Shown here: one piece after another, positions 34,620 to 46,793 of the stretch | How positions within the stretch are numbered: the stretch's first letter is position 1 | Layout: each line of letters begins with the position of its first letter | Source: Pogonophryne albipinna | Lineage: Eukaryota; Chordata; Actinopteri; Perciformes; Artedidraconidae | Direction of reading: 5' to 3' | Length of the DNA: 64,000 nucleotides | Assembly: GCA_028583405.1 (NCBI GenBank) | Contig: JAPTMU010000117.1 | Coordinates: 253,001-317,000 of the forward strand | Translations under genes and position numbers: made by a program | The notes under the pieces: generated by a model | Told to the model about the DNA's origin: nothing | Seen by the model: the letters and a program-made list of their open reading frames with translations, nothing else | Databases searched by the model: none

Positions 34620-35952
34620 TATGGGCTCAGAACAGTCTCATAATACACACATGCACACAGAAGGATTCACACTTGTATTTCCGGATCCACACTTGTGTTT
34701 TTCAATGCACACACAAATGTGTTCCGTTTCATACACATGCAAATAAAATCCAAATACAGAAAAAAGTTTTGCATATGTATTTTTGATCCACACATATTTG
34801 TTTTCCGTTTAAAACCTCTGCACCTGCAAACACAAACCGCTTTCTGTGCATGGATCGCGGTGCATTCGTGTGTGGGTTTTTTGAGACTCCCCTGACGGTC
34901 AGCCGATTCGTACTTGTAATTTTTTCTATCTATAGCCAATCAGATGTCTCCTCAATTCTAAGCCAATCACATGAGCGCGCTCCCACGAGGGTAGATTTCT
35001 TGCGTTCATGACGTAGCGCTAATCTCAGGACACCTCCACTCTCAGTACATTGCCACTTTCCGAACAGGAAATGCACGCAAATACAATCTTATATATTATT
35101 AAGGTACAGCGCCACTTTCCGAACCATTGATGAATGCTTGTGTACACAAAAACGGTAGGAAAAACTGTTTTAAATGTGTGTTTCCTGTATGGCGAATACA
35201 GCTGCTTTATTTATGTCTGTATGAACTTGTTGTGAGTGTGGAGGGAGCAGCTACAGGTTAGCTTAGCCTAATCGATCAGTGCACTACGAAGCCAGTGCTA
35301 GACAGTGAACTGTCAACGGGGGGAGCCCTGCCGGTCATTATCGGCCGATATTCACTCTTAATAGTTTGATCGGTGCTCTCTATAAAGGCCGATCAGGAGA
35401 GCTGGATCTGATCGATATGGACATAAACGCGAGTGAAGTATAGCAGATCAGCTGCTGAGACTGACGGAGACACGCAGCTCTGCAGTGCATGATCACCTGA
35501 AGCTCCGCCCTCTGTTTAGCGAGCTGACCGGACAGCGCAAAATGCGTACATGAAGCGCTACGTTATGAATGCAAGAAAATACCCTCGTGGGGGCGCGCTC
35601 ATGTGATTGGCTTAGAATGGAGGAGACATCTGATTGGCTATAGATAGAAAAAATTACAAGTACGAATCGGCTGACCGTCAGGGGAGTCTCAAAAACCCAC
35701 ACACGAATGCACAGCGATCCGTGCACAGAAAGCGGTTTGTGTTTGCAGGTGCAGAGGTTTTAAACGGAAAACAAATATTTGAGGATCAAAAATACATATG
35801 CAAAACTTTTTTCTGTATTTGGATTTTATTTACATGTGTATGAAACGGAACACATTTGTGTGTGCATTGAAAAACACAAGTGTGGATCCGGAAATACAAG
35901 TGTGAATCCTTCTGTGTGCATGTGTGTATTATGAGACTGTTCTGAGCCCATA
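34620..35952. mobile_element. Long-inverted-repeat (foldback-type) element, TSD TTTTTG
   Basis: 1,333 bp with ends TATGGGCTCAGAACAGTCTC and its inverse, extending as inverted arms of about 400 bp (34,620-35,020 and 35,535-35,952). It is flanked by TTTTTG at 34,614-34,619 and 35,953-35,958; unit B has a single TTTTTTGTACTATAC at this site. The middle (35,190-35,290) resembles 45,060-45,150 in unit B. Open frames in the arms mirror each other and are not genes. Confidence 0.88.
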
Positions 35953-36467
35953 TTTTTGCACTATACATTTTCTAATAAATATTCCATACTGGGCTTTTCT
36001 TCACCAAGACTTGTGTGTTTTTGTTATTTCCATGAAACAAAACCAGAGTCCAGGTGTGTAAAAGTGTTTATTTCATTGCGCACATGTCACTCTCAGGACC
36101 TTTGAGGGAAAAACACAAGTTTCTGTCGTGATAAACGAGTCCACATATATTCGTTGGTTATCACATATTTGATTTTTCTATAGTCTTGAATTGTGCTTTA
36201 GAAAGGCATGTTTGTAAAGCCCTTTGGAATGATGCAATACTAAGTGAAACATAATTACTTAATTGGGTAATGGGAATGCAAGCAGACACAGATAAGAAAC
36301 AAGTGACATCACTATGTAACACTCAAGCTTCTATTGGTTATCGCGTGATAGGCTAAGGGGCGGGACATCTCTAAGAGGTTGACCAATCACAACAGAGCCG
36401 GCCAGCTAACCAATCAGAGCAGACTGGGCTCTGGTTTCAGACAGAGGGTGAAAAGAGGTGCTGCAGC

Positions 36468-38211
36468 CAGTGGCGTTTTTTATATGTACAAAAGTGGTGG
36501 GGCACAAAAAACTTAGATGTTCATATTATTATATATAAGCTTCTGGTGCTTTTTTAAACACGTAAACAAATAGCTGGCTATCCATGGTTCCGATAGGATA
36601 GAGAGGGGGGGGCGGGTGTCGCTCTATGCAAGTCAATGGGACTCCCTGATAGTTGAAAATCGACGCTAAAGGGCCCAGCACTGCGTTGATAGTGACGCCA
36701 AGGGATCCTGACGTATAGGACGAGTTGGGAGTGAGAATGTTTGGAGAGTGACGAGAGAACTCATTTCCGGCAGCGAGAGCTGCGTCCCTAGCAACCACGT
36801 TACTATGAAAACGCTGACACGGGAAATACTGTTTTCACGCCAAGAGATGACGATAACTTCACATGGATACTGGCCAATCTAAAACCTCTTTAGTAACATA
36901 CGTAGCACATATACATTTGCTTGACTAGAACTGAAAAAATCTTCGTATTCTCCACAAAAATGTGTGTTATAGTGAACCAAAAGTCGTGATAGAGGCTTGC
37001 TTGTCAACATCCGGGTATTCCTGCACTGGTGGGCCATGCTAACAATACCGTGTCACAATATCAATCGATCCAGCAGAGCAATTAGGCAATACACAGAAGA
37101 TCAACAAAATATATGACATAAAATGAATTTAACAAAAGTTGAAGTAGATGGTAAACTTTATTCATTTTCTTTCCGTTTTACTGATTGTTATCACTATATG
37201 CTGCTCTCTCTCGTCTCTCTCGTCTCCTCTTCGTTCACAACTACTATTTTCGCTGCACACATACTTACAGCCAATCAGCTCTGAATTATGTGAGATTACG
37301 TTTTGGTGGGGATGGCAGCACAGTCCCCCTATAGTGATTATTTATTTGCCGCACACATTGGCCGTTTCTCAATCGCGAGGATGCTGGCTTGGTAGTCGCG
37401 TACTTCCAAGTCACTTCCTTCAGAAACGAAGCAAGTATACTTCCAAGCCACGGCTTCGGAAAACGAAGAAGAATGGAACGGGCTAACAAGAGTGCCACTC
37501 TCTCTAACGGTTTTCAACATAAACTGTATCGAAAATAAATACCTCACGATGTCTATCTAATTATGAAGTTGCTTTACTTTCACGGAACACATTTTTGGTG
37601 ATAACAAATTTAACAAAGTAACACATTTACCAACACATGTTCTACGCCACTACACACTTACATTTAAATGTGTGCTGCGTCGGTTCAGCCATTCTCCGCA
37701 AGGGTTTTTGAAATTGGTCCGTGAGCAAAGCATTGTGGGGATTTTAAGGACGCGAAGTCTACCCATGTGCAGCCTCGAAATTTCCCCCAAACCAAGGACG
37801 CGGCCTCTTCCAAGCATGCTGGAGATTGGAACAGTATTTCGGCGGCACTCCATGACGTAGCATCCTTGAAATATTGGCTTGGAAGCCAGTATCCTCGAGA
37901 TTGAGAAACGGCCATTGAATAGAACAAGACTCTGAGCATGCGCAGTGTAGTTTTTACAATACACGTTCATTTTGACAGCAGAGAGAGGGGCTAGACCGCG
38001 GCTTGCCCCTCGCCTCATCGCTCAACACAGCTCAATAGGCACACTGTGGACACTAATTAGAAGAACGCAGACTAAAACAGCAATCTACAGACGAATCAGA
38101 TGATTAAACATGAATTTGTTTTGCATTCCTTTGGAATTATTATTTGAATTAATTTCTGCTGACACTAGATGGTGCCGTGCCCCACCTACCCCGAATGACC
38201 AGTCACCACTG
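36468..38211. mobile_element. Non-autonomous hAT element with perfect 8-bp TSD GCTGCAGC
   Basis: 1,744 bp. It starts CAGTGGCGTTTT and ends GTCACCACTG, with subterminal GGTGGGGCAC / GTGCCCCACC. GCTGCAGC occurs at 36,460-36,467 and 38,212-38,219. The empty site is visible in the related element at about 5,488-5,510 (GTGCTGCAGCACC in reverse). No transposase frame. A second short element is nested inside. Confidence 0.93.
37361..37912. mobile_element. Nested inverted-repeat element, TSD CATTG
   Basis: 552 bp with ends GCCGTTTCTCAATCGCGAGG and GATTGAGAAACGGC; CATTG at 37,356-37,360 and 37,913-37,917 looks like a 5-bp target duplication. The inner arms contain GGCTTGGA motifs in both orientations. 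Superfamily not determined. Confidence 0.75.
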
Positions 38212-38939
38212 GCTGCAGCACAGGCAACCTGAAATGAGCAGAATATGACCTCTTTAAGTCCAGTATTTGAGTAGATCTACTTAATTCAACTTTAGTTTTC
38301 ATATATTCTCTGTTTCTTTATGGGTGAATAATGCGTGTTTTACAGGAAAATACGTGTGGTTTATTATTATTGTATGAGCCAAAGGCAAATATAAAAATCA
38401 TCAAAGCCAGGAGGAAAATATTTGCATGAAGGTCCCTGAGATAAAATCAGGGTTTGACAGACAAAAACACATTGTGTCAGATGTCATTACCTGTCCTTTG
38501 TTTCCAATTGTGTTATGATTATATATTTCACATTTACACCAATTAAAAAATATCCACTACTAGTTTTTCATTTACTATTCTTGCATTATAAATTGTTTGA
38601 ATACCTGTGATATTTGTGTAAATTAAATACAAAATCAAACAGACAAGACATCAAAAAAAGTAAAATAAATAACAATAAAATAAAAAGTAAATGCATAAAA
38701 GTGCTATGGCTTGTTTTAAACATGTAAATCATATATTTCTTTAATTAAGAACAATTAAGTTGTATTCTTATTTATTTATAGTAGGAAAAAACTCTTAAAA
38801 TGCACAAAATCAACATTCACTGTCATTCCATGAGATCCCATTTCCTTAACTTTCACTCCAACCGTCATGTTCATATAGCCCCGCCTACTTTGTACGCCTA
38901 CGCCTGCTTATAGGTTGTCTCTCATATCCCTCACTCCTT

Positions 38940-39078
38940 TCAGCCAATCAAATGAGAAGAGGCGGGACATGACGCACGTTGGGGGTATTAAATAAAGTCA
39001 CGCTGCGTCGACTGTGTTAATCCTGTTGTGTTTTCTGTTTGATAGCAGCAAGGATTAAAGTCGTCAAAAGATATCCAG
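38940..39078 (+). promoter_or_regulatory. Promoter and untranslated exon 1 of tetraspanin B
   Basis: CAGCCAATCAAATG at 38,941, GAGGCGGGAC, and TATTAAATAAAG at 38,986, with an untranslated exon ending ATATCCAG|GTATTT at 39,078. Nearly identical to copy A over the whole stretch. Confidence 0.6.
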
Positions 39079-39225
39079 GTATTTATAACATTTTAAAGCT
39101 CATGCCGTTTTTTTGGCTGCATTACTTTGATATATTAATAAGATAAAACGCTGTTGTAATGATTTAAACGTGTTAAAACGTAATATGGCATCTAGACGTA
39201 AAATGTAACACTAACTGGTTGTTAT

Positions 39226-39290
39226 TTGTATGTATGTATGTATGTATGTATGTATGTCTGTATGTATGTACGTATGTATGTATGTATGTG
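39226..39290. repeat. (TATG)n microsatellite in intron 1 of tetraspanin B
   Basis: Tetranucleotide run with CTG and ACG interruptions; copy A has only one or two units at this point. Confidence 0.9.
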
Positions 39291-39385
39291 TGTGTTAGTT
39301 ATATAGGTAGAAGCTTGCATTAGAAAAGGCATGCATAAGTGAGAAAATAACGTGCTTTTCTTGTATTTACAGTAAAATAAGCATC

Positions 39386-42300
39386 ATGGCTCTGGACGGA
39401 TGTGGCCTCCTCTGCAAATACACGCTGTTCATTTTCAACCTCATCTTTGCGGTAAGTGGTTTAATAATTATGATACTTCATATTTAATTCTTCCCTTTTT
39501 TTGTTTACTTTATAGTGTTCTGTGCACGTTTTAACGCTGTGAATAACTAATGGTTTGTAAGTGTTTCTGAGGTCGTGTTAAAGTTGTTGTTGTGTTTGGG
39601 TCGGCACACTTTGGTTTCGTTTCTGCGGAATACCAGCTTGCTGAGACTTTCATTTCCTGAGTTCTTGCAGGTATAGCGCCTCTGTGGTCACATCCAGGAA
39701 GGAGAAAGGAAAACAACATCTTTTAAAAAAGGCGTGTCCAAACATTTCCCCCGAGGGCCACATCAAGAAACATATACTAATGGCTGGGCCCCTCACTAGA
39801 AGTTCATTGAGCAAAATCAATCAAATGTAGGTCAATTAGGCCTGATAATTGAATATGCTTTAAGAAACAAACCGCCTACACCACAGGGTTTCATTTATGT
39901 AATTACAGAAAGTGTTGGCAGCTCATTCCTTAAAACAGAAGCCTCAGACTGCTCATAAGGGGAAATATAACAGATTTGTTAGAAGATGTTTTCAACTATA
40001 GAATGAATCTATTGGAAAAGTGGGCTTAGTCACACATAATATATGTTTACATTTATATTTAAGAAGTACACTATAAGAAAAGCACAAATTTCATGTGTGG
40101 GCCGTATTTAATTATACTTTTAGAATTTGATTTTTTTTACATGAAGGTTTATGTACAAATTAACTGTATATTAAAGGTGGGGTATGTCATTTATTTCAGA
40201 AACACTTTTTGTTATATCCCATGGAATGCTCTTAACATCCTGATAGCAATGAATATCTGAAGTGCTTTGACAATAAATACATGAAAAAATATCATCTGTG
40301 GAAGCTGTGGCGCTGTAAAAAGCACGACCAATCATCTGAGCCGGCTAAAGTAACTGGATGGCCTACCTGCCTGTCAGCCTTCCATCTGTGCACAAACTGA
40401 TCTCGTGCCCTCATTGGTCATGTGCGCGTTCGTGTGTGTTGGAGGCGGGGCTCTGTGAGGAAGTGGCAGATTTTTTCCGGTTAAGTATTTTCAGATTTTA
40501 GCGCACTCGAGCTGCTTTCTCCAAAATGACCTACCCCACCTTTAATAACACATTTAGGAATTAAATTAAAACTGTGCACATAGTAATATAATATATAACG
40601 ACAATAAAACTGTTAACATGTGTTTACCACAATATAAGCATTAGTGTATTGGTATTAATAAAGATATTAATGATAAAAAAATGGATTATTGATCTTTTTT
40701 TATTCAAATCTATATCCCTATGCAAGTATTTTTTTTAATTACTTTTTTACATTTTTAAATTGCACTGCTGTAAGTAAAATAACATAGCGATTAAGCATGG
40801 TATTCTCTGTTTAGCACAATTATTCATATCAATTCAGATCTAATTGTGTCACAGTTTGTGTAGAAGCTGGGCCCAGCAGTCAGAACAAGATCTCAGTACT
40901 TTTATTTTGTTTGTCTGTGCTTTTTCTCTGCTATCATGTTGCCTTGTGGTTGTGAGTATTTTGTGGTCTGACAGGTGTTAGTGCGCCTCTACGTCCCTGC
41001 TGGTTTCATTCTGTACTTTTACATAACACCTTTTATACCACACAGCGTGAACTAACCTGGAAATACAGCAGCGGCTGAAACCATAAATCTGAATGTGAAA
41101 CCGTGTGAAGCTTCCTGTCTGATGCACATTCACACTGTGGTTGTTCTTTGTGTTTTTCTGTGGTTGTGCAGCTGGTGGGGTTTGTGTTCCTGGGTCTGGG
41201 CCTGTGGCTGAGGTTCAGCAATAGCACCAGAGCTATCTTTCAATTCGAGACCCTCAACTCAAGCGCATTCGTTATTGGTCAGTACATATGTGGCATGATT
41301 TCACCTGAATACACATATTGTGTGTCTGAAACATGTTTACTCACAGATTTTTATATCTTTTTTTAAAGCGGTGATTGTCCTGATTATCACGGGGTCGGTG
41401 ATGCTGATCGTGGTCGTGTTTGGAGACTACGGCGCCTGCAACGAGAAACGATGCGCTCTGCAAATAGTGAGATTTCCGTGTATACAGCCATATAGTATAT
41501 CGAATATACAGCCATTTTATGTGATTGCAAAAGCCTGCCTTACACAACTGGCTTACTGTTGTATAAGTGCAGAACTCACTGTGTGATTGAGTTCTTTGTA
41601 ACCAAATGTCTCTCAGAGGGGCGTGGGGAGGGGCTCCTTATTTTCATCTAAAGTAACAGACAGAGAATCAGCACTTTGGAAACAGGGCTGAAACAGAGGG
41701 GATTATGGGTAATGCTGCAATGATCTGTTTGGTGTTTCGAGCCAAACACTTCAGAGACATGTTTTGTATATATCTGAGACCTGTAATATATTGATGAAAA
41801 ACAGTGGAATAGGGACCTCTAAATGATCTATTCTCTGCTGCAATTTCATCGTTATTACTTCACTTCCTGACACCTGCTGGAAGACAGATATTTTCTGCAA
41901 ATGTAGAACCACAAAGTATCATTACTCAGTTTCCTATTTAGAAAGTTCCACATGCGAGCGAGGAACGGAGAATGTATAAATATCCTTCAGTTTCTCAAGA
42001 AATCAGCTGGGTTTACTAACGGCTTCCTCTCTGTGTAGTTTTCAGTCCTGGTGTCCATCCTCGCAGGAGCTGTGGTTGTTTTTGGAGTGATTGCTTATTC
42101 CAAGAAGGTGGAGGTAAGATGGAAGGAAAACAAACAAGAGAAGAATAAATGTTTAAAATGAATACTTTATGTATGTTCATGAATTTGTTTTATTTTTCAG
42201 ATTGGATTGAGAATGGGGGAATTCTACTCGAGCATATATTTGCTGTATGTTGCTCACGGCGACCCAGTTCTTGCTGTCACTCTCACATTCATCCAAAAAC

Positions 42301-45300
42301 TGGTAATACTTTATTTCCTTCTTCCATTTGTTAAACATTTCTAATTTCAAAATTGTAATTCAAAATTGTTGTTTGTCTTATATTGTTTCAGACTTGAGAT
42401 GGAAACATGACCCTTACACCAAACCAGTGTTTTTAATATATTATCAAATAAAAGACAGTATGAAATAAATGATTAAATTGTGTATATACACAAATGAACC
42501 AACATTTTCTTTAAATAATTGATTTGAACAATTATTTAATTTAATTTAAAAGTGCTATTTAACTAATAAATAACATCAACAAAGCCATATGTTATCAATA
42601 AAAACTCTCCAAAAATATAACTAAAATGAGTATCTAATAATATATTTTGAGTCCGTTTATATTCTAAAAAGTCTCTTAATTCATTGCCTTATTTACATAT
42701 TTGAAAATGTGTTTAAATGAGAGTAGAGTTGCTTATTACTCATGTCTTTATTTACTTCCACATTGATTATATAATGTGAGATGTAAAATATGTGGTTGTG
42801 ATTCTTACTTATTTAATTGTCAGTGTTTTAAATCTCCCTTCATCTCGTTCCTCTGTAGCTTCACTGCTGTGGAGCGACCGGGATACCGTCGTTAGACTTT
42901 GCTAAGGAAACCTGTCCCGACCCAGACTCCATTTGGGAACACATCAAGATGGATGTAAGTTAATGCCAATTAGCATTTTACTGTCGTACTTAACCCTGTT
43001 GGCATGCTAATTTACTAGGACAAATCTAAGCTTGTATATGTGTCCAGTATTGTATGAATTTGAGTTACGATATTTTTTTAAGACACTTACAATGTGGGTT
43101 TACTTGTGTTACTAACACAAAATTAAGGCTGCCCCCTAATAGTCGATTAATCACTAGTCGACTAATAAAGTCTTAATCAAGCAATTTTTCATTAGTCGAT
43201 TAGTTCAAAAAATATATTATAAAAAAAAGAGCTCCGTGCGCTGCATGTGCTATGACGCGTCACCTGGAAACCCTCAGCCTTCATTCAGAGCGGAGCCTGG
43301 TCATTAAGTTAATTTGGTGAGGCAGGACATTGAAAGTGTGGATCTTTCTGAGCGAGTAAAGGACGAGTCCCACAAGGTGACAAACTACGACGTGTAAAAG
43401 TCTCCTCCATACCCACCATCAGAGCGCAGCTTCCTGAATGCCGGCTTCATAACAAAACACGGAGCTTAATTATTGCGACAACGTGTGTTACTTTCTCAGA
43501 CTCTGAGGAAAACGGCAGCAGTGAGTCAGCCTAACTTTGTATCAACATAGACCTATAATATATCATCTTTCTGACCTCAGAAAACGATAAAGCTTTCATT
43601 TCATGAGGGATTTTTGCAGACGCTCATATTTTCAGTGTTTCCGTTTCCTCTGTAGTATTTATTGGCTTTTTTTATATTATTCAGATATGAATAATAGAAA
43701 CTAGAACTTAATGTTCCGTGTGTGTCCTCGCTGCTTGTTCACACACACACACAATAATAATCCTTCTGCTGTTTGAACCGCTGCGTCCGTGCGCTGTGAC
43801 TCTCAGGCTTTCATTTATATTTCAAAGGTTCATTATTACAGTTTTATTTTATATTTTAACACACGATTAGTATATCTGTCAGGTATCGTTTGATTTTAGT
43901 TATTATATATGTTCACTTAAGACAGTATTACAATGTTGGTTAACCTGTATTTGAAACTGACAAATAAATAAACACATTTTTTCATATAATATTCGCCACG
44001 TTTACTAACAGAGTTTTGCCCGTTAGCATGCTAGCAGTTAACTATGACAAAACTAAGTTTGTATATCCCTCCAGTATTGTAGGATGTTGAGTTATTATGT
44101 GTTCACTTAAAACACTATTACAATGTAAGTTTACGTGTGTTTAAACTGACCAAAAATTACACATTTATTTTTCCTATTTTCCTTCTAATATTCGCCACGT
44201 TTACTATAATAATTATTCTTGTTAGCATGCTAGCAGTTAGCTATTACGAAACTATTAACTAAGTGTGTCTATCTTTCAAGTTTCGTTTGATTTTGAGTTA
44301 TTATGTGTTCACTAAAAGACACTTACAATGTAGGTTTACGTGTGTTTGAAACGGATACAAAAAACACCCCTTTCCTTATACTGTTAGCATGCTAGCAGTT
44401 AGCTATTACAAAACTACATTTGTTCAGGGTTGTAAGATTTTGAGTTATCTTTTTTTAAGACACTATAACATGTGTGTTTACATGTCTGACAACAAATAAA
44501 CCTATTAATTCCCTCTTTCTTATATTTTTGGCCACAATTAATATCTTAGTTAGCCTATCTTAGCCTGTTAGCATGCTAGCCGTTAACTATAAAAAAACTA
44601 ATGTTGTTTATCTTTCCAGTGTTGTAGGATTTTGAGTCACGATCTGTATTCACTTTGAAATTAGTTGATTCTAGGTTTATATGTGTTTAAAACTGACAAT
44701 AATCCCCTTTTTTCTTGGTGCTGCAGGCTTGTCCTGGGGCGATCATTGATGTCTTCAACAGAAATGCACCGCTGGTGATGGGCGTGTTCGTCGGAACTGG
44801 AGCTCTTCTGGTAAGCAGATGTGTTGCATGCTTCAAAATTGAAATGCAGTAAATAGATTTTTTTTCAGCTAAAATAGGACGGTGAACAAAATGTACCCAT
44901 TTTTGTATTTTCTGTATAGTCACATGTTTAATTTAAAAATGAGATACCTAAAACAGTTAAGCACACAAATGACATCATCTTCAATGTGAACACAGCTCCT
45001 CATATCTGTTCAGAAACTAGACAAAAGTTAAAAAAGTACAAACCACAGACTGTCTGTGTCATGGCGAATACAGTCGCTGGTTTATTTATGTCTGTAGGCC
45101 GTTGTTGTGAGTGTGGACGGAGCATATACAAGGTTCGCTTAGCCTGATCGACCCGATCTCCATTCAGAAAACACATTTTAAAAGGTTTTTCGCCTGCCGT
45201 CTTGTCTGCAGACCGGCATCTTTTTGAATCGTGTATTACAATTAAATCACGTTCATTTTGTTGTAGCTCCCTTGCCAGCGATTCTCTCTGACCAATCAGC

Positions 45301-46163
45301 AGTCGAGAGTGTTTACGTCACTAGTTTAGCATATTCAGCCCGGTTGTTGGCCCGGTAAGAACCTCGATTTTGGAGGGCCAGAAAAAAGGTGAAAAAGTAG
45401 CCCTGAGCCGGAACTACCCCTAGTGGAAAAGCAATAAAGTAATACGTGCTGCAGTGGTCCATAAAAAAAAAAAATGGCCTTACTTTTACTGCATACAGAA
45501 TATCTTAAATAATTGTATATCAATGTTTATTTTTGATTCGACTTATGTTTTGTAATTGCATAAAATCTGAATCTGCAAAGTAACTAAAGCTGTTGAACAG
45601 TTCCTCACAATTGTACACAGGTACAGTACCTTAATGTATTTTATAACAGTCCACTACTGCACTCAACACTTCACAAACAACAATTAAGTATTTAGCATTG
45701 AATTAGCATTAGCCGTTACGCAATTAGCAAATCGTGGACACAATCGAGAGTAGTGGGTCTTGTATATCTTGTTGAAAAAAACAGCTCCATTCCTTTTCAA
45801 CATGCTTCATTTTGTCATCTCTCGTTGTTCATAAAGTTATTGCTTGTGGTCTAACCTATGCCCTCCTTTCTCTCTTTAAAAAAACTCCTCCCCCTGTCTT
45901 GATTCAAACTAATAATTTTCACAATATATTTCACTCTCTTCACCAATGCTCCCCAAAAGCTCCTGGCTTTGATTTGCAGCTCAACCCTTGCTAAAAAGCT
46001 CAAGACCCCATCCTCTCCTCAGTACATCATCCTGACTCAGACTCCAACATCTCAGCTTGAATATATCCCCACCTCCACCTCCATTTCCTACTCTTTCCCC
46101 GACCAGGAGCCGGTGGTCTTCTCCCCTCTGACTGTGGCCAACATCCCCATAGTTATGACTTAG
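39386..46163 (+). CDS. CD9-like tetraspanin, copy B (8 coding exons, 276 aa)
   Basis: Coding exons: 39,386-39,451; 41,172-41,277; 41,369-41,466; 42,039-42,113; 42,201-42,302; 42,859-42,954; 44,727-44,810; 45,960-46,163, with the same lengths and phases as copy A except two extra N-terminal codons (MALDGCGLL). Four membrane segments, the CNEKRC loop, CCGATG and the TCPD and ACPG cysteines are all present. The small loop has two sequons (NST, NSS) where copy A has only NSS. Charged substitutions occur near TM2-TM3 (FGDYGA for FGFYGA; YSKKVE for YSIKEE). The tail keeps the Pro/Ser/Tyr-rich character. No stops or splice defects are seen, so both copies look functional. It is convergent with the ZP gene about 3 kb downstream. 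Confidence 0.9.
40175..40541. mobile_element. TTAA MITE family 2, copy 1
   Basis: 367 bp, TTAA at 40,171-40,174 and 40,542-40,545, ends AGGTGGGGTATGTCA and TGACCTACCCCACCT. Interior shared with 59,356-59,735 (CCATGGAATGCTCTTAACATC; TCTCGTGCCCTCATTGGTC). Located in an intron of tetraspanin B. Confidence 0.88.
41575..41830. other. Unit-B-specific intronic insertion
   Basis: Between flanks shared with copy A lies about 250 bp with GAGGGGCGTGGGGAGGGGCTCC and AATAGGGACCTCTAAATG, reminiscent of TTAA MITE interiors. Clear ends were not found. Confidence 0.4.
43128..43860. mobile_element. hAT MITE-like insertion in intron of tetraspanin B
   Basis: It starts AAGGCTGCCCCCTAATAGTCG with ATTAATCACTAGTCGACTAA, the start of a known type of fish hAT MITE. 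It ends indistinctly before the intronic repeat resumes. Copy A lacks it. A CpG-richer part at 43,230-43,460 is not supported as an exon. Confidence 0.55.
43861..44640. repeat. Intronic TTAGCATGCTAGC repeat, unit B
   Basis: Cores at about 44,022, 44,221, 44,383 and 44,567, spacing 160-200 bp, same flanking motifs as in unit A. A related diverged piece follows exon 6 at 42,990. Confidence 0.75.
44990..45470. mobile_element. Unit-B-specific insertion related to the unit A foldback element
   Basis: This block is absent from copy A at the equivalent place. ATGGCGAATACAG, TTTATTTATGTCTGTA and TTGTTGTGAGTGTGGA are shared with the centre of the 34,620-35,952 element. Ends not resolved. Confidence 0.5.
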
Positions 46164-46233
46164 AGAGCACTTTTACCACAATGCTCGGGCATAGATACAG
46201 ATCTGGGTTTATTTTCACATTAATTCATGTTCA

Positions 46234-46386
46234 TCTCTTCTGTGCATGCTCACTGTGGGGTCTCTTCTGTGCATGCTCACTGTGGGGTCTCTTCTGTGCA
46301 TGCTCACTGTGGGGTCTCTTCTGTGCATGCTCACTGTGGGGTCTCTTCTGTGCATGCTCACTGTGGGGTCTCTTCTGCTCCCTTTA
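46234..46386. repeat. 27-bp minisatellite, about 5.5 copies, copy-B specific expansion
   Basis: The unit contains TCTTCTGTGCATGCTCACTG followed by TGGGGTC. Copy A has a single unit at 31,284-31,312. The array lies just after the tetraspanin B stop, so it is likely 3' UTR or intron if the alternative exon is used. Confidence 0.92.
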
Positions 46387-46793
46387 AAGGAAAAATCCAC
46401 CCGTAAGTAAAATGTATTGTTAAAGCGCTTTTCCCAGACAGTCACAAAGTGCTTGACAAAGCATTAAATCATAAAAGCTTAAATGAACACAAAGCCACGG
46501 TTAAGAAGTGCTAAAAACACAATACAAAAATATTATTTCAACCTCAGTTTTTTATTTCTCATCTGCCTGTATTCAAAAAATACATATATAAAGGGTTGGA
46601 TTTTTCCTTAAAGTGTCTTCATATCTCATTTTGCCTTCTCTTTGTGTAGCTGCATGCTAATTGCTAGCCTGTGCTGGTACCCGTCTTACATCGAAACTCA
46701 TTCTGTGGCTGGTGTGACCCGGGTGAGGAAGCCTGGCTCTTATTCCCATCCCTCCTCTTTACCTCCCCTCCTCCCTCTGTGTCTGAATGACAG

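Larger units (their letters stand above)
21540..36292 (+). repeat. Tandem duplication unit A (tetraspanin copy A)
   Basis: Collinear with 38,487-48,840 from CCTGTCCTTTGTTTCCAATT through promoter, all tetraspanin exons, introns and 3' UTR to AATTGGGTAATGGGAATG. Unit A is longer because of unit-specific insertions: an LTR-type element (22,546-24,443), Tc1/mariner debris, the gypsy Gag element, an L2-like LINE, a solo LTR (34,087-34,510) and a long-inverted-repeat element (34,620-35,952). Confidence 0.9.
36302..38253 (-). mobile_element. TTAA MITE (same family as 2,877-5,824), split by a hAT insertion
   Basis: 36,302-36,467 and 38,212-38,253 together match the 2,877-5,824 element in reverse, including AGCCAATCAG-type repeats and GTGAAAAGAGGTGCTGCAGC. 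It ends at TTAA 38,254-38,257 with GACCTCTTTAA and has a single terminal unit rather than an array. The opposite end is truncated at the border of unit A. Confidence 0.75.

Noticed and set aside
43230..43460. CpG-richer stretch considered as an exon.
   Set aside because: It lies within a unit-B-specific MITE-like insertion, has no splice sites in phase with the tetraspanin and shows no recognisable peptide.
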